This document shows positions 1 to 7,259 of a stretch of 25,582 bases of DNA, one piece after another. Origin of the DNA: CAZOGW01 sp964579415 (GTDB taxonomy: Bacteria > Actinomycetota > Acidimicrobiia > Spongiisociales > UBA5794); contig CAZOGW010000035.1 of NCBI GenBank assembly GCA_964579415.1, forward strand, positions 1 through 25,582, given 5' to 3'. Under the pieces are notes generated by a model. That model was given only the letters and a program-made list of their open reading frames with translations. It searched no databases and had not been told where the DNA came from. A program made the translations under genes and the position numbers. Numbering within the stretch: position 1 is the first letter of the stretch; each line of letters opens with the position of its first letter.

Positions 1-36
1 CACCAGCGAGGACCGTCCATGGCCACCAGCGAGGAC
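1..36. repeat. 13-bp direct repeat at the left edge
   Basis: The 13-mer CACCAGCGAGGAC occurs at 1-13 and again at 24-36, a 23-bp period. The period is not a multiple of three, so the two copies are read in different frames. No gene can be assigned to this edge. It may be the 3' end of an upstream gene or part of the intergenic region. A perfect TTGACA follows at 50-55, but no convincing -10 lies 16-18 bp downstream of it. Confidence 0.3.
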
Positions 37-99
37 ATCAAGATGGCCGTTGACAAAGGTTGTGGGCCTCATGGCGAGCTGTCTGTGCACCTGTCACCG

Positions 100-215
100 C
101 TCTCGGGTGGTCCACCCCGGTGTCGACGCTCGCCGTCCGCACTCCTGAGACGCCACCACCCGAGAGAGTTCCCGGCGTCTCCTGGCCGTTGACGGGTACC
201 GACCTGATGGAGTGC
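100..215 (+). promoter_or_regulatory. structured 5' leader, candidate RNA switch upstream of the importer operon
   Basis: Three complementary segments can be read directly. Stem 1 pairs 100-111 with 155-166 (12 perfect base pairs, CTCTCGGGTGGT with its complement). Stem 2 pairs 147-154 with 174-181 (8 perfect pairs, GAGACGCC with GGCGTCTC). Stem 3 pairs 139-145 (GCACTCC) with 209-215 (GGAGTGC), which contains the GGAG ribosome binding site of the gene starting at 220. Stems 1 and 2 cross, giving an H-type pseudoknot topology. Stems 2 and 3 nest and would hide the ribosome binding site, while stem 1 competes topologically with both. The arrangement suggests translational control, but no known riboswitch class could be matched. 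The TPP-like words CTGAGA (145-150) and ACCTGAT (202-208) occur without the rest of that aptamer. Confidence 0.4.
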
Positions 216-219
216 TCCC

Positions 220-1248
220 ATGTCCCTTTCCGATGAAACACGTATCCAACGCCGTCCGCTCCCGCGCCGGGGGCGGACCCTTGCCCTCGCCCTCGCCTTC
301 GCCCTCCTCCTTGCCGGCTGCGGCGGCGGAACCGACGAAGCCTCCATCGACGAAGTCACCCTCGACTGGGCCTACTACAACCCGGTGAGCCTGGTGCTCA
401 AGGAGCACGGGCTGCTCGAGGAGGCACTGGCCGACGAGGGGATCACCGTCAACTGGGTGCACAGCGCCGGCAGCAACAAGGCACTGGAGTACATCGCCTC
501 CGACAGCGTCGACTTCTCCTCCTCGGCGGGGGCGGCGGCGCTGCTGGCCAGGATCAACGGGACCCCGCTGGTGTCGGTGTACTCGTACTCCAGACCGGAG
601 TGGACGGCGCTGGTCACCACCGCCGACAGCCCCATCCAGTCGGTGGAGGACCTGGCGGGGGCCTCGGTGGCGGTGACGCGGGGCACCGACCCGTACATCT
701 TCCTGCTGCGGGCGCTGGCCGACCACGGGTTGAGCGAGTCCGACATCGAGGTGGTGCTGTTGCAGCACGCCGACGGGCGCAATGCCCTCATCGGCGGCCA
801 GGTGGACGCCTGGGCAGGTCTCGACCCGATGATGGCCGACGCCGAACTCCTCGACGGCGCCCGGCTCTTCTACCGGGCGGCGGACCTCAACACCTACGGC
901 GTGCTCAACGTCAACGAGCAGTTCGCCGCCGACCATCCCGACATCGTGGAGACCGTGATCGGGGCCTACGAGGAAGGGCGACGCTGGGCACTGGAGAACC
1001 CAGGTGAGCTGGCCACCATCCTCGCCGACGCCGCCGGGCTCACCGAGGAGGTGGCCGCCCTCCAACTCGAGCGCACCGACCTCTCCACCCCGGTGATCGG
1101 CGACGCACAGCGCCAGACCATCCTCGGCGCCGGCATCGCCCTCCAGGAATCGGGCGTCATTCCTGACGATGTCGACGTCGAGCAGGCGGTGGACGACTTC
1201 CTCGTCGAGACGTTCTCCGGATTCACCGCCGCGCTGGAGTCGCCATGA
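220..1248 (+). CDS. ABC transporter substrate-binding lipoprotein, SsuA/TauA (NMT1-like) family
   Basis: This 342-residue protein is the likely extracytoplasmic binding component of a SsuABC/TauABC-type importer. Arginines near the N-terminus precede a hydrophobic stretch (about residues 20-31) and a lipobox LLAGC, with Cys34 as the expected lipidated residue, then a Gly-rich linker. The mature part opens with a strand and the YYNPVSLVLKEHGLLE segment typical of sulfonate/nitrate/taurine-type binding proteins, and ends in the helical region usual for the fold. The ATG at 220 follows a GGAG at 209-212 with a 7-nt spacer. The stop overlaps the permease start (ATGA, 1245-1248), so the two are probably translationally coupled. 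The family binds aliphatic sulfonates, taurine, nitrate, pyrimidine precursors and other small molecules. Sequence alone does not fix the ligand here. Confidence 0.85.
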   Translation: MSLSDETRIQRRPLPRRGRTLALALAFALLLAGCGGGTDEASIDEVTLDWAYYNPVSLVLKEHGLLEEALADEGITVNWVHSAGSNKALEYIASDSVDFSSSAGAAALLARINGTPLVSVYSYSRPEWTALVTTADSPIQSVEDLAGASVAVTRGTDPYIFLLRALADHGLSESDIEVVLLQHADGRNALIGGQVDAWAGLDPMMADAELLDGARLFYRAADLNTYGVLNVNEQFAADHPDIVETVIGAYEEGRRWALENPGELATILADAAGLTEEVAALQLERTDLSTPVIGDAQRQTILGAGIALQESGVIPDDVDVEQAVDDFLVETFSGFTAALESP

Positions 1249-2078
1249 CAGAACAGGCAACCCTGATCCCGGCGGCGGCACCGGCACGCCGGGTGCGCAG
1301 CCTGCGCCCCCCGTCGCCGCTGGCGCTCACCGGCCTGGCTCTGCCGGTCGCCCTCGCCGCCCTCTGGGAGGTGGGGGCGGCGGCAGGGCTCTTCTCGCCG
1401 AGGCTCTTTCCCCCGCCGTCAGAGGTGGCGCGCACCATCGGCGATCTGGCCGGGAGCGGTGAGCTCGCCGGGCACATCACCACCACGCTGTGGCGGGTGT
1501 GGTGGGGATTCGTCGCCGGCACCGTGGCCGCCACCGTCCTCGGTGCCGCCACCGGTGTCCTCCCCTGGTTCCGCCGCACCGTCGACCCCACCCTGCAGGC
1601 GCTACGCAGCATCCCCTCCATCGCGTGGACACCGCTGTTCATCCTGTGGTTCGGCATCTTCGAGACGTCGAAGATCGTCCTCATCGCCGTTGGCGTGTTC
1701 TTCCCCGTCTACCTCACGCTGGCGGGCGCCATCGCCAACGTCGACCGCAAACTGGTCGAGGTGGGTCAGGTCCACGGCTTCGGCCGGTTGGCGCTGGTGC
1801 GCCGCATCCTGCTCCCGGCGGCGGCACCCACCTACATCATCGGCCTCCGCGCCGGTCTGGGTCTGGGATGGATGTTCGTCGTCGCCGCCGAGTTCCTCGG
1901 TGCCAGCCGCGGCCTGGGCTACCTGCTGGTGGACGGGCAGATGACCGGCCGCCCCTCCATCATCATCGCCGCCATCGTGCTGTTCGCCGTCTTCGGCAAG
2001 CTCAGCGACACGCTCCTCGCCGCCACCGGCGGCCGCCTGGTGCGCTGGCAGGACGGCTTCGACCAGGGAAGGGTGTGA
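1245..2078 (+). CDS. ABC transporter permease, SsuC/TauC type (BPD_transp_1)
   Basis: The 277-residue protein is the inner-membrane channel subunit of the importer. After a Pro/Arg-rich cytoplasmic N-terminus there is a first hydrophobic helix (about residues 27-48), the FPPPSEV segment common in this family, and several further membrane helices. The cytoplasmic EAA-like loop, which docks to the ATPase, is visible as VEVGQVHGFGRLALVRRILLP with its conserved Gly. The fold is the binding-protein-dependent transport inner-membrane domain. The start overlaps the binding-protein stop by 4 bp, and the stop lies 2 bp before the ATPase ATG. A single permease gene implies a homodimer, as in SsuC. Substrate is unknown. 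Confidence 0.88.
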   Translation: MTEQATLIPAAAPARRVRSLRPPSPLALTGLALPVALAALWEVGAAAGLFSPRLFPPPSEVARTIGDLAGSGELAGHITTTLWRVWWGFVAGTVAATVLGAATGVLPWFRRTVDPTLQALRSIPSIAWTPLFILWFGIFETSKIVLIAVGVFFPVYLTLAGAIANVDRKLVEVGQVHGFGRLALVRRILLPAAAPTYIIGLRAGLGLGWMFVVAAEFLGASRGLGYLLVDGQMTGRPSIIIAAIVLFAVFGKLSDTLLAATGGRLVRWQDGFDQGRV

Positions 2079-2080
2079 CC

Positions 2081-2854
2081 ATGCTGCGCCTCGAAGGTGT
2101 GTCCAAACGGTTCCCCAACGGCTTCCTGGCTGTTTCCGCAGTGGACCTGGAGGTGGGCAGCGGCGAGATCGTGGCCGTCATCGGCGGGAGCGGTTGTGGC
2201 AAGAGCACGCTGCTGCGCCTCATCGCCGGGCTGGAACCCGCCACCGCGGGCACCGCGTACGTGGCGGGCCATCCCGTCACCGGTCCCGGCGCCGACGTCG
2301 GCGTTGTGTTCCAGGAGCCCAGGCTGATGCCGTGGCTCAGCGTGGAGGCCAACGTGCGCTTCGGGCTGCACGGTACCCGCGAGCACAACCGGCTCCAGGC
2401 GGCGGAGGCGCTGGAGCGTGTCGGGCTCGGCGGCTTCGCCGACGCCCTGCCCCGGGAGCTGTCCGGAGGCATGGCCCAGCGCGCCGCCATCGCCCGCGCC
2501 CTGGTAGGTAAGCCCTCGGTCCTGCTGCTCGACGAGCCGTTCAGCGCCCTCGACGCCTTCACCCGCCTCGACCTGCAGGACCACCTGCTCGAGGTGTGGG
2601 ACTGGTACCGGCCCACCCTGCTGATGGTCACCCACGACCTCGACGAGGCGGTGGTGTTGGCGGACCGGGTGGGGGTCATGTCGGGCCGCCCGGGCCGCCT
2701 GGTTGCCGACGTCACCGTGGACCTGGCCCGGCCCCGCCTCCGCACCGACCCGGCTTTCCACCAGATCCGCCACCGGATCCTCACCGGCCTGGGCGACGCC
2801 CGCGGCGAGCCGGTGCCCGTCACCGCGCACCAGCCCGTATCCTCGGGCCCATGA
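2081..2854 (+). CDS. ABC transporter ATP-binding protein, SsuB/TauB type
   Basis: This 257-residue ATPase energises the importer from the cytoplasmic face. Visible motifs in order are Walker A GGSGCGKS (35-42), Q-loop Gln78 in VVFQEPRLMPW, signature LSGGM (127-131) followed by AQRAAIARAL, Walker B VLLLDE (147-152), and switch His185 in THDLDEA. The QEPRLMPW and LDEPFSALDAFTR wording is characteristic of the nitrate/sulfonate/taurine importer subfamily. The open frame extends much further upstream, but ATG 2081 is the natural start: it begins the canonical MLRLEGVSKRF strand and lies 2 bp after the permease stop. The stop overlaps the aldo/keto reductase start (ATGA, 2851-2854). Confidence 0.92.
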   Translation: MLRLEGVSKRFPNGFLAVSAVDLEVGSGEIVAVIGGSGCGKSTLLRLIAGLEPATAGTAYVAGHPVTGPGADVGVVFQEPRLMPWLSVEANVRFGLHGTREHNRLQAAEALERVGLGGFADALPRELSGGMAQRAAIARALVGKPSVLLLDEPFSALDAFTRLDLQDHLLEVWDWYRPTLLMVTHDLDEAVVLADRVGVMSGRPGRLVADVTVDLARPRLRTDPAFHQIRHRILTGLGDARGEPVPVTAHQPVSSGP

Positions 2855-3882
2855 CCCACACTGCCTCCCCCGACCGATACGACTCGATGCCCTACCGGCG
2901 CTGCGGGCGCAGCGGCCTGCTGCTCCCTGCGATCACGCTGGGCCTGTGGCAGAACTTCGGCGACGACCGCGACCACGACGAGGTCGCCGCCATCGTCACC
3001 CGCGCCTTCGACCGCGGCGTCACCCACTTCGACCTGGCCAACAACTACGGACCGCCGCCCGGCCACGCCGAGTCCGCATTCGGGCGCGTTATCAAGAAGG
3101 AGTTGGCGGGCCACCGCGACGAGCTGGTGATCTCCACCAAGGCGGGCTACCGGATGTGGGACGGGCCCTACGGGGAGTGGGGATCCCGCAAGTACCTCCT
3201 CTCCAGCCTCGACCAGAGCCTGCGCCGCACGGACCTGGACTACGTCGACATCTTCTACTCCCACCGCTTCGACCCGGACACGCCCCTCGAGGAGACGATG
3301 GACGCCCTCGCCTCTGCGGTCCACAGCGGCAAGGCGCTCTACGCCGGGTTGTCGTCCTACTCCCCGGCGGCCACCCGCCGCGCCGCGGCCCTGCTCGACG
3401 AGATGGGGATCAAGCTGCTCATCCATCAACCGTCCTACTCGATGCTGAACCGGTGGATCGAGGACGGACTGCTGGCGACGCTCGACGGCCTCGGGGTCGG
3501 GTGCATACCGTTCTCGGTGCTGGCCCAGGGCATGCTCACCGACAAGTACGTCTCCGGGATACCCGCCGGGTCCCGCCGCACCGCCGAGGGCGGCACGCTC
3601 GACCCGGCCTGGGTGGACGGGGACATCCGGGCACGGATCTCGGCGCTGGCCGGCATCGCCGCCGAACGGGGCCAGTCCCTGGGCCAGATGGCCATCGCCT
3701 GGTCACTGCGTGACCCGCGGGTGACCACGGCCCTCCTGGGGGCGTCGTCGGTCGCCCAGCTCGACGAGAACCTCGATGCCCTCGACAGCACCGACTTCAG
3801 CGACGACGAGCTGGCCGCCATCGACCTCCATGCCGTCGACAGCGGCATCGATCTATGGAAGGCCTCCCGCACCGCCGGATGA
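2851..3882 (+). CDS. aldo/keto reductase, YghZ/Gpr (Kv-beta-like) family
   Basis: This 343-residue cytoplasmic NADPH-dependent oxidoreductase has a TIM-barrel fold. The catalytic tetrad is recognisable: Asp61 and Tyr66 (HFDLANNYGPP), Lys97 (ISTKAGY) and His138 (FYSHRFD). The MPYRRCGRSGLLLPAITLGLWQNFG opening region, the KAGYRMWDGPYGEWGSRKYL insert and the PFSVLAQGMLTDKY segment are typical of the group containing E. coli YghZ, an L-glyceraldehyde 3-phosphate/methylglyoxal reductase. The frame is open upstream, but ATG 2851 overlaps the preceding ATPase stop by 4 bp and is the expected start. Coupling to the importer suggests that it acts on the imported compound or a breakdown product, which is inference. 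The physiological substrate is not deducible. Confidence 0.88.
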   Translation: MTHTASPDRYDSMPYRRCGRSGLLLPAITLGLWQNFGDDRDHDEVAAIVTRAFDRGVTHFDLANNYGPPPGHAESAFGRVIKKELAGHRDELVISTKAGYRMWDGPYGEWGSRKYLLSSLDQSLRRTDLDYVDIFYSHRFDPDTPLEETMDALASAVHSGKALYAGLSSYSPAATRRAAALLDEMGIKLLIHQPSYSMLNRWIEDGLLATLDGLGVGCIPFSVLAQGMLTDKYVSGIPAGSRRTAEGGTLDPAWVDGDIRARISALAGIAAERGQSLGQMAIAWSLRDPRVTTALLGASSVAQLDENLDALDSTDFSDDELAAIDLHAVDSGIDLWKASRTAG

Positions 3883-3914
3883 GCCGTGACCGGCGCGCCG
3901 CCCCGGCCGGCTCA
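3880..3914. terminator. hairpin between convergent genes, candidate bidirectional terminator
   Basis: TGAGCCG (3880-3886) pairs with CGGCTCA (3908-3914), and inside it CCGG (3890-3893) pairs with CCGG (3903-3906). The outer arms contain the TGA of the aldo/keto reductase and, on the other strand, the TGA of the lipoprotein gene. There is no T-tract on either side, so termination here is inferred from position and symmetry. Confidence 0.4.
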
Positions 3915-4325
3915 CAGTCCCGAGCCGCGGGCGGTGCCGGTGAGCCTGTCGCCGCTGAGGAGACTCACCGAGCAGGCGATGCGCCGGTCGCCTTCCGCCC
4001 AGCTCTGATCCGTCGGGTAGAAGTAGAAGATGTCGAGCGCCGATCCGGCGAACTCGCCGCCGACGAAGGCGGCGAAGCCGGCGATGCAGCGCACCTGCGC
4101 CTCGTCGACGAGCGCCTTCTCCCCGGGGAACTCGTCGCCGGCCATCCGCGTGGTCAGCACCGCGTAGACCTCGTGGTGATGCGGCGCGTCACAGTCTACG
4201 AAGCTGACGTTGCGGATCTCCCCGCTCCCCGGGTCGTCGAAGCAGGAGCCGACGTCGATCTCATCCACGTTGCCGGCGCACCCGGCAACGACCAGTGCCA
4301 GGAGGAGAACGAACCGCGCCATCAC
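3912..4325 (-). CDS. septum-formation-family small lipoprotein
   Basis: This protein of about 137 residues carries a short signal sequence with lipobox VVAGC (Cys16 from the GTG), so it is probably an exported lipoprotein. The mature part follows the pattern of the actinobacterial septum formation domain (Septum_form-like): an IDVGSCFDD segment, then VSFVDCDAPHHHEVYAV, then two further Cys residues (VRCIAGFAAFVGG and RIACSV), which suggests two disulfides. Proteins of this type are small and poorly characterised; a direct role in division is not shown for this one. Start is ambiguous: GTG 4325 or the adjacent ATG 4322. It faces the toxin-like gene divergently across an 80-bp AT-rich region. 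Confidence 0.7.
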   Translation of the reverse strand: MMARFVLLLALVVAGCAGNVDEIDVGSCFDDPGSGEIRNVSFVDCDAPHHHEVYAVLTTRMAGDEFPGEKALVDEAQVRCIAGFAAFVGGEFAGSALDIFYFYPTDQSWAEGDRRIACSVSLLSGDRLTGTARGSGL

Positions 4326-4348
4326 CTGGCCAGTTTATGTCTTCCCTG

Positions 4349-4405
4349 CCTATAGGGGATTTGAGATCAGTTGACGATGTATTAACGACTTGATACTGTC
4401 GATAG
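4349..4405. promoter_or_regulatory. AT-rich divergent promoter region
   Basis: This is the most AT-rich stretch in the left half of the window. On the plus strand TTGACG (4371-4376) and GATACT (4392-4397) lie 15 bp apart. Transcription from them would begin about 4403-4405, right at the ATG at 4406, which has no Shine-Dalgarno sequence, so a leaderless transcript is plausible. On the minus strand TATAGG (complement of 4349-4354) lies 17 bp from TCGTCA (complement of 4372-4377) and could serve the lipoprotein gene. The two -35 boxes overlap. Assignments rest on consensus matching only. Confidence 0.35.
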
Positions 4406-6370
4406 ATGACGATGACCTGGGTGGATCGTGACCCGCTGGAGGTGTTGCGGCGCCGGTTGGATGATGTCGCCGGCCGGATCGCCTTCCCGGCGAGCCACTC
4501 CGCCGCGGTGATGCGCCGCCACGGGCACGCCTCGGCGGCGGCTTCGGTCGCTGCCGTCGCCGCCGAAGCGGGTGAGTTCGCCCGCTCGTGGGAGCGCAGC
4601 CTGGCGGACCGCATCGGCATCCTCGACGATCCCGTGTTCCACGGGTTCGCCACCGACGAGGTCCGTGGCGTGCGCTTCTCCTCTTGGGCCGTGGACGAGG
4701 CGGTCGCCATGGGGACCAGCGGGCCCGGAGCCATCATGGATGTGGCGCCGGTGGCCCAGGACCTGCTGGTGGCGGTGGCGGCCCGCCGCGCCGCGGGGCA
4801 GCGCCTCGCCGGTTCGATCGACCTGCCCGGTGCCGCTCCCTACCAGGCCGCCGCCGGGCGGCTGGCCGCCATGGAGCGGGATCTCGCCGAGAGCGTCGTG
4901 ACCGAGCTCGCCATGCGCCGGGAGCTGGTGGTGGCACTCGGCGGCGACGCCGGGATCGTCGAGGCGCTCGACGAGTCCATCGCCTTCCTCACCTACGAGC
5001 TGTTCCTCACCCGGCTCCCGGTGCCGGTCGACGCCGGCGTGGTTGCCGGCTCGGTCGATTCGGTGCGCGGCCTTCTCGACGAGTCCCGCTTCGGCGACGT
5101 ATCGGGGCGGGAGCTCGTCGCCGTCGGCGCGCTGCTCGGTTGCCTCAGCGGGCCCGAGGTCGACGCCGTCGTCGCCCGCCTTGGGGATGCCGAGCTGTAC
5201 CGCTGGCACCACGAGATGGACGGCGTGCGCGGCGGGAACCTCGATGTGGACCAGGAGGCCGCCCTGTTCGCCATGCTGGCGGCGAAGGCGTCACCGGAGA
5301 CGTTGTGGCGACTCTTCAACGCCGAGGGTGGTGAGAAGGCGGTCCCCATCGGGGAGGCGATCATCGCCAACGCCCCGGAGCCGGTGCTGATGGCCTTTGC
5401 CGAGATGGCCGCCCGGCACCCTGACGACGAAATCTGCCTGCTGGTGACGCTGGGCGCCCTGGACCGGCTCGACCTCGCCGGGAAGACCGTACTCATGGTG
5501 CGTCTCGGGGAGACCGGGGATCTCGACACCTTCTTCGCCGCCTACGACCGGCTCCTCGCCGAGATGGACGTGGCGTTGGTGCCCTGGTCCGCCGGCGAGT
5601 TCTTCGGCGGGCTGTGGGACGGAGCGGTCGTCGGGCTCGTCGAGACGTTCCGCCTCGTCGCCGACCTCACCGTGGTCGGCGCCTGGGACCGGCACACCTT
5701 CCGGAAGCGCTGGTCCGAGATGGGAGGGCTGGCCACGCTCCTCTTCGCCGACCCCGAGGACTTCGGCGAGCTCGTCCTCGACATGGAGACCCTGAGGCGG
5801 AACCCGTCGCGTTGGCTGGGCCTCATCGCCGGCGACCTGCTCACCGGCAAGGGCGGGGCCGCCCGCAGGGGCATCAGGTCCCTGGCCCGCAACGGCCACC
5901 TGGGCAGGCTGGCAGCCCGCCTCGCCGACTCGCTCGACCACTTGACCCTTCCCGGGGTCACTGCCCGGTACCTCACCCGGGCAGGTCTCAGGACCGACTT
6001 CGCCTACGACTTCCTTCGACCGGCGGACACCGCCCATCCCAGGGTCAACCGGTGGAGGGCGAAGGTAAACAGCATCATCGAGAGCAAACTGAAGCCGTCG
6101 GACCTGGAGGCGTACCGGATAGAGGCGCGGGGTGGAGTGGTGGCACGGAAGGGCGACGGCACACCCTACGACCACGTCGCCAAGGTCGACCAGGGCCTGC
6201 AGGGCATTGTCAACATCACGGAGAGCCTCAAGCAGAGGCTGGGGTACCTGGACCTCTCTCCCGCCGAGAGAGTGATACTCCGTGTCGACCTGAGGCGCTA
6301 CAGCCGCCTCCTCGACGAGGTCGAACGGTACCTGGGAATCAAGCGGACCAGCATCAAGGTGGGTCGATGA
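4406..6370 (+). CDS. large protein with polymorphic-toxin-type-28-like C-terminus
   Basis: This 654-residue protein has no recognisable signal peptide and no clear transmembrane helix. Residues 1 to about 540 are mostly helical, Ala/Leu/Asp-rich and not recognised; the first 200 could be a helical trafficking domain, but no WxG motif is present. The last region (about 572-645) contains a VVARKGDGTPYDHV segment (Asp584, His590) followed by GLQGIVNITESLKQRL and SPAERVILRVDL, then RLLDEVERYLG. This matches my recollection of polymorphic toxin type 28 (Ntox28-like) domains found at the ends of LXG/ESX-exported toxins. Placement of the domain at the extreme C-terminus, with a small partner gene overlapping by ATGA, fits a toxin/immunity layout. 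ATG 4406 is chosen because a promoter-like pair ends just upstream; ATG 4412 is an alternative. Confidence 0.6.
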   Translation: MTMTWVDRDPLEVLRRRLDDVAGRIAFPASHSAAVMRRHGHASAAASVAAVAAEAGEFARSWERSLADRIGILDDPVFHGFATDEVRGVRFSSWAVDEAVAMGTSGPGAIMDVAPVAQDLLVAVAARRAAGQRLAGSIDLPGAAPYQAAAGRLAAMERDLAESVVTELAMRRELVVALGGDAGIVEALDESIAFLTYELFLTRLPVPVDAGVVAGSVDSVRGLLDESRFGDVSGRELVAVGALLGCLSGPEVDAVVARLGDAELYRWHHEMDGVRGGNLDVDQEAALFAMLAAKASPETLWRLFNAEGGEKAVPIGEAIIANAPEPVLMAFAEMAARHPDDEICLLVTLGALDRLDLAGKTVLMVRLGETGDLDTFFAAYDRLLAEMDVALVPWSAGEFFGGLWDGAVVGLVETFRLVADLTVVGAWDRHTFRKRWSEMGGLATLLFADPEDFGELVLDMETLRRNPSRWLGLIAGDLLTGKGGAARRGIRSLARNGHLGRLAARLADSLDHLTLPGVTARYLTRAGLRTDFAYDFLRPADTAHPRVNRWRAKVNSIIESKLKPSDLEAYRIEARGGVVARKGDGTPYDHVAKVDQGLQGIVNITESLKQRLGYLDLSPAERVILRVDLRRYSRLLDEVERYLGIKRTSIKVGR

Positions 6371-7215
6371 ATCACGAACAGACGATGGAGGCATGGGTGG
6401 CGGCTGCCAAGGACGGGACGATCACCGAACAGGACCTGGAGCAGGTCAGAGCCGAGCTGCAGGACCCGACCTCGCGTTTCGCCATCACCCAACTCATCTA
6501 CGTGGCGGCGCGCAGCTTCGACGACGAGGCGGTCCCCGTCGTCGAAGGCTTCCTCGACCACGATGACACCACCGTCCGCGCCGCGGCCATCTGGGCCTTC
6601 GGCTGGGCGTTCCGCCAGGGCGAGTACATCCGGGAGCGGCTCACCGCCGAGTTGGGGGCCTACGACAGCGAGGACAACGAGGCCGCCCAGGCCGCCTTCT
6701 CCTGCGCCTGCTCTTACCTGGCCCGCTACAACGAGTACGACGACCTCGACCGGGCCATCCTCACCAGGCTCATCACCGTGGCCACCCGCCGTCTCGACGC
6801 CGGCTACCCGTTCGCCGCCCGCGCCGTCGCCGGCGCCCTCGCCTACACCGGCGAGGACATCCGCGGCTTCGACGAAGGGCGGCTCCGCCAGGTCCTCACA
6901 GAGGCGTCGGTGATCGCGGATCCCCGCCGGGAGGAACATCCCTTCGGTTCGGAGGACGAGGACCCCGCCGTCGATGTGCTGCTCACGGATCGCCTGCTGC
7001 GCGGCATCGAGGGGCAGCGGCGTCGCATCGCGGGTACCTGGTACGACCCCTATCACGAGCTCAACGAGTCCGGCCAGAAGATCGCCGACGTCATCCTGCA
7101 GATGGAACTGCGACTTACCCTCCCCGAGGTGAGCCCGGCCGAGCGCGGCGTGCTGGAATCAGACCTGGAGGGCCTGCGCCGCCTCGTCGCCGACATCGAC
7201 CGGCTCCTGGCATGA
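6367..7215 (+). CDS. HEAT-like repeat protein, candidate immunity partner
   Basis: This 282-residue acidic, helical, cytoplasmic protein starts at ATG 6367, overlapping the upstream stop by 4 bp. Its central part reads as HEAT-like helical pairs, for example AVPVVEGFLDHDDTTVRAAA followed by WAFGWAF, and a second set around residues 130-165. HEAT-type scaffolds are common among immunity proteins and protein-binding adaptors. The final region (about 225-282) resembles the tail of the upstream protein: residues 249-282 align without gaps to its residues 611-644 with 14 of 34 identities, including SPAER. Coupling and order support an immunity or regulatory partner; this is inference. It could instead be a second effector-like protein sharing a dimerisation tail. 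Confidence 0.6.
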   Translation: MNHEQTMEAWVAAAKDGTITEQDLEQVRAELQDPTSRFAITQLIYVAARSFDDEAVPVVEGFLDHDDTTVRAAAIWAFGWAFRQGEYIRERLTAELGAYDSEDNEAAQAAFSCACSYLARYNEYDDLDRAILTRLITVATRRLDAGYPFAARAVAGALAYTGEDIRGFDEGRLRQVLTEASVIADPRREEHPFGSEDEDPAVDVLLTDRLLRGIEGQRRRIAGTWYDPYHELNESGQKIADVILQMELRLTLPEVSPAERGVLESDLEGLRRLVADIDRLLA

Positions 7216-7229
7216 CGTCGGGAGCATGC

Positions 7230-7250
7230 TCGCCGGCGGGGTACCGGCGA
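7230..7250. terminator. GC-rich hairpin between convergent genes
   Basis: TCGCCGG (7230-7236) pairs perfectly with CCGGCGA (7244-7250) across a 7-nt loop, in the 44-bp space between the HEAT-like gene and recD, which converge. No T-tract follows on either strand, so a terminator role is inferred from position. Confidence 0.35.
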
Positions 7251-7259
7251 TGAGACAGG

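Noticed and set aside
19..192. Short open frame of 57 codons (ATG 19 to TGA 190-192) as a leader peptide or gene.
   Set aside because: No ribosome binding site, no recognisable product, and it runs through the strong stems; Arg/Pro-rich composition looks like GC-driven open frame.
100..219. TPP riboswitch upstream of the importer (CTGAGA at 145-150, ACCTGAT at 202-208).
   Set aside because: The two words are too far apart and the required TAATGCCAGCG-AGGGA segment is missing, so the aptamer core cannot form.
94..1287. 397-codon minus-strand frame opposite the binding-protein gene.
   Set aside because: Shadow of the real gene; the plus frame has a signal peptide, lipobox and family motifs.
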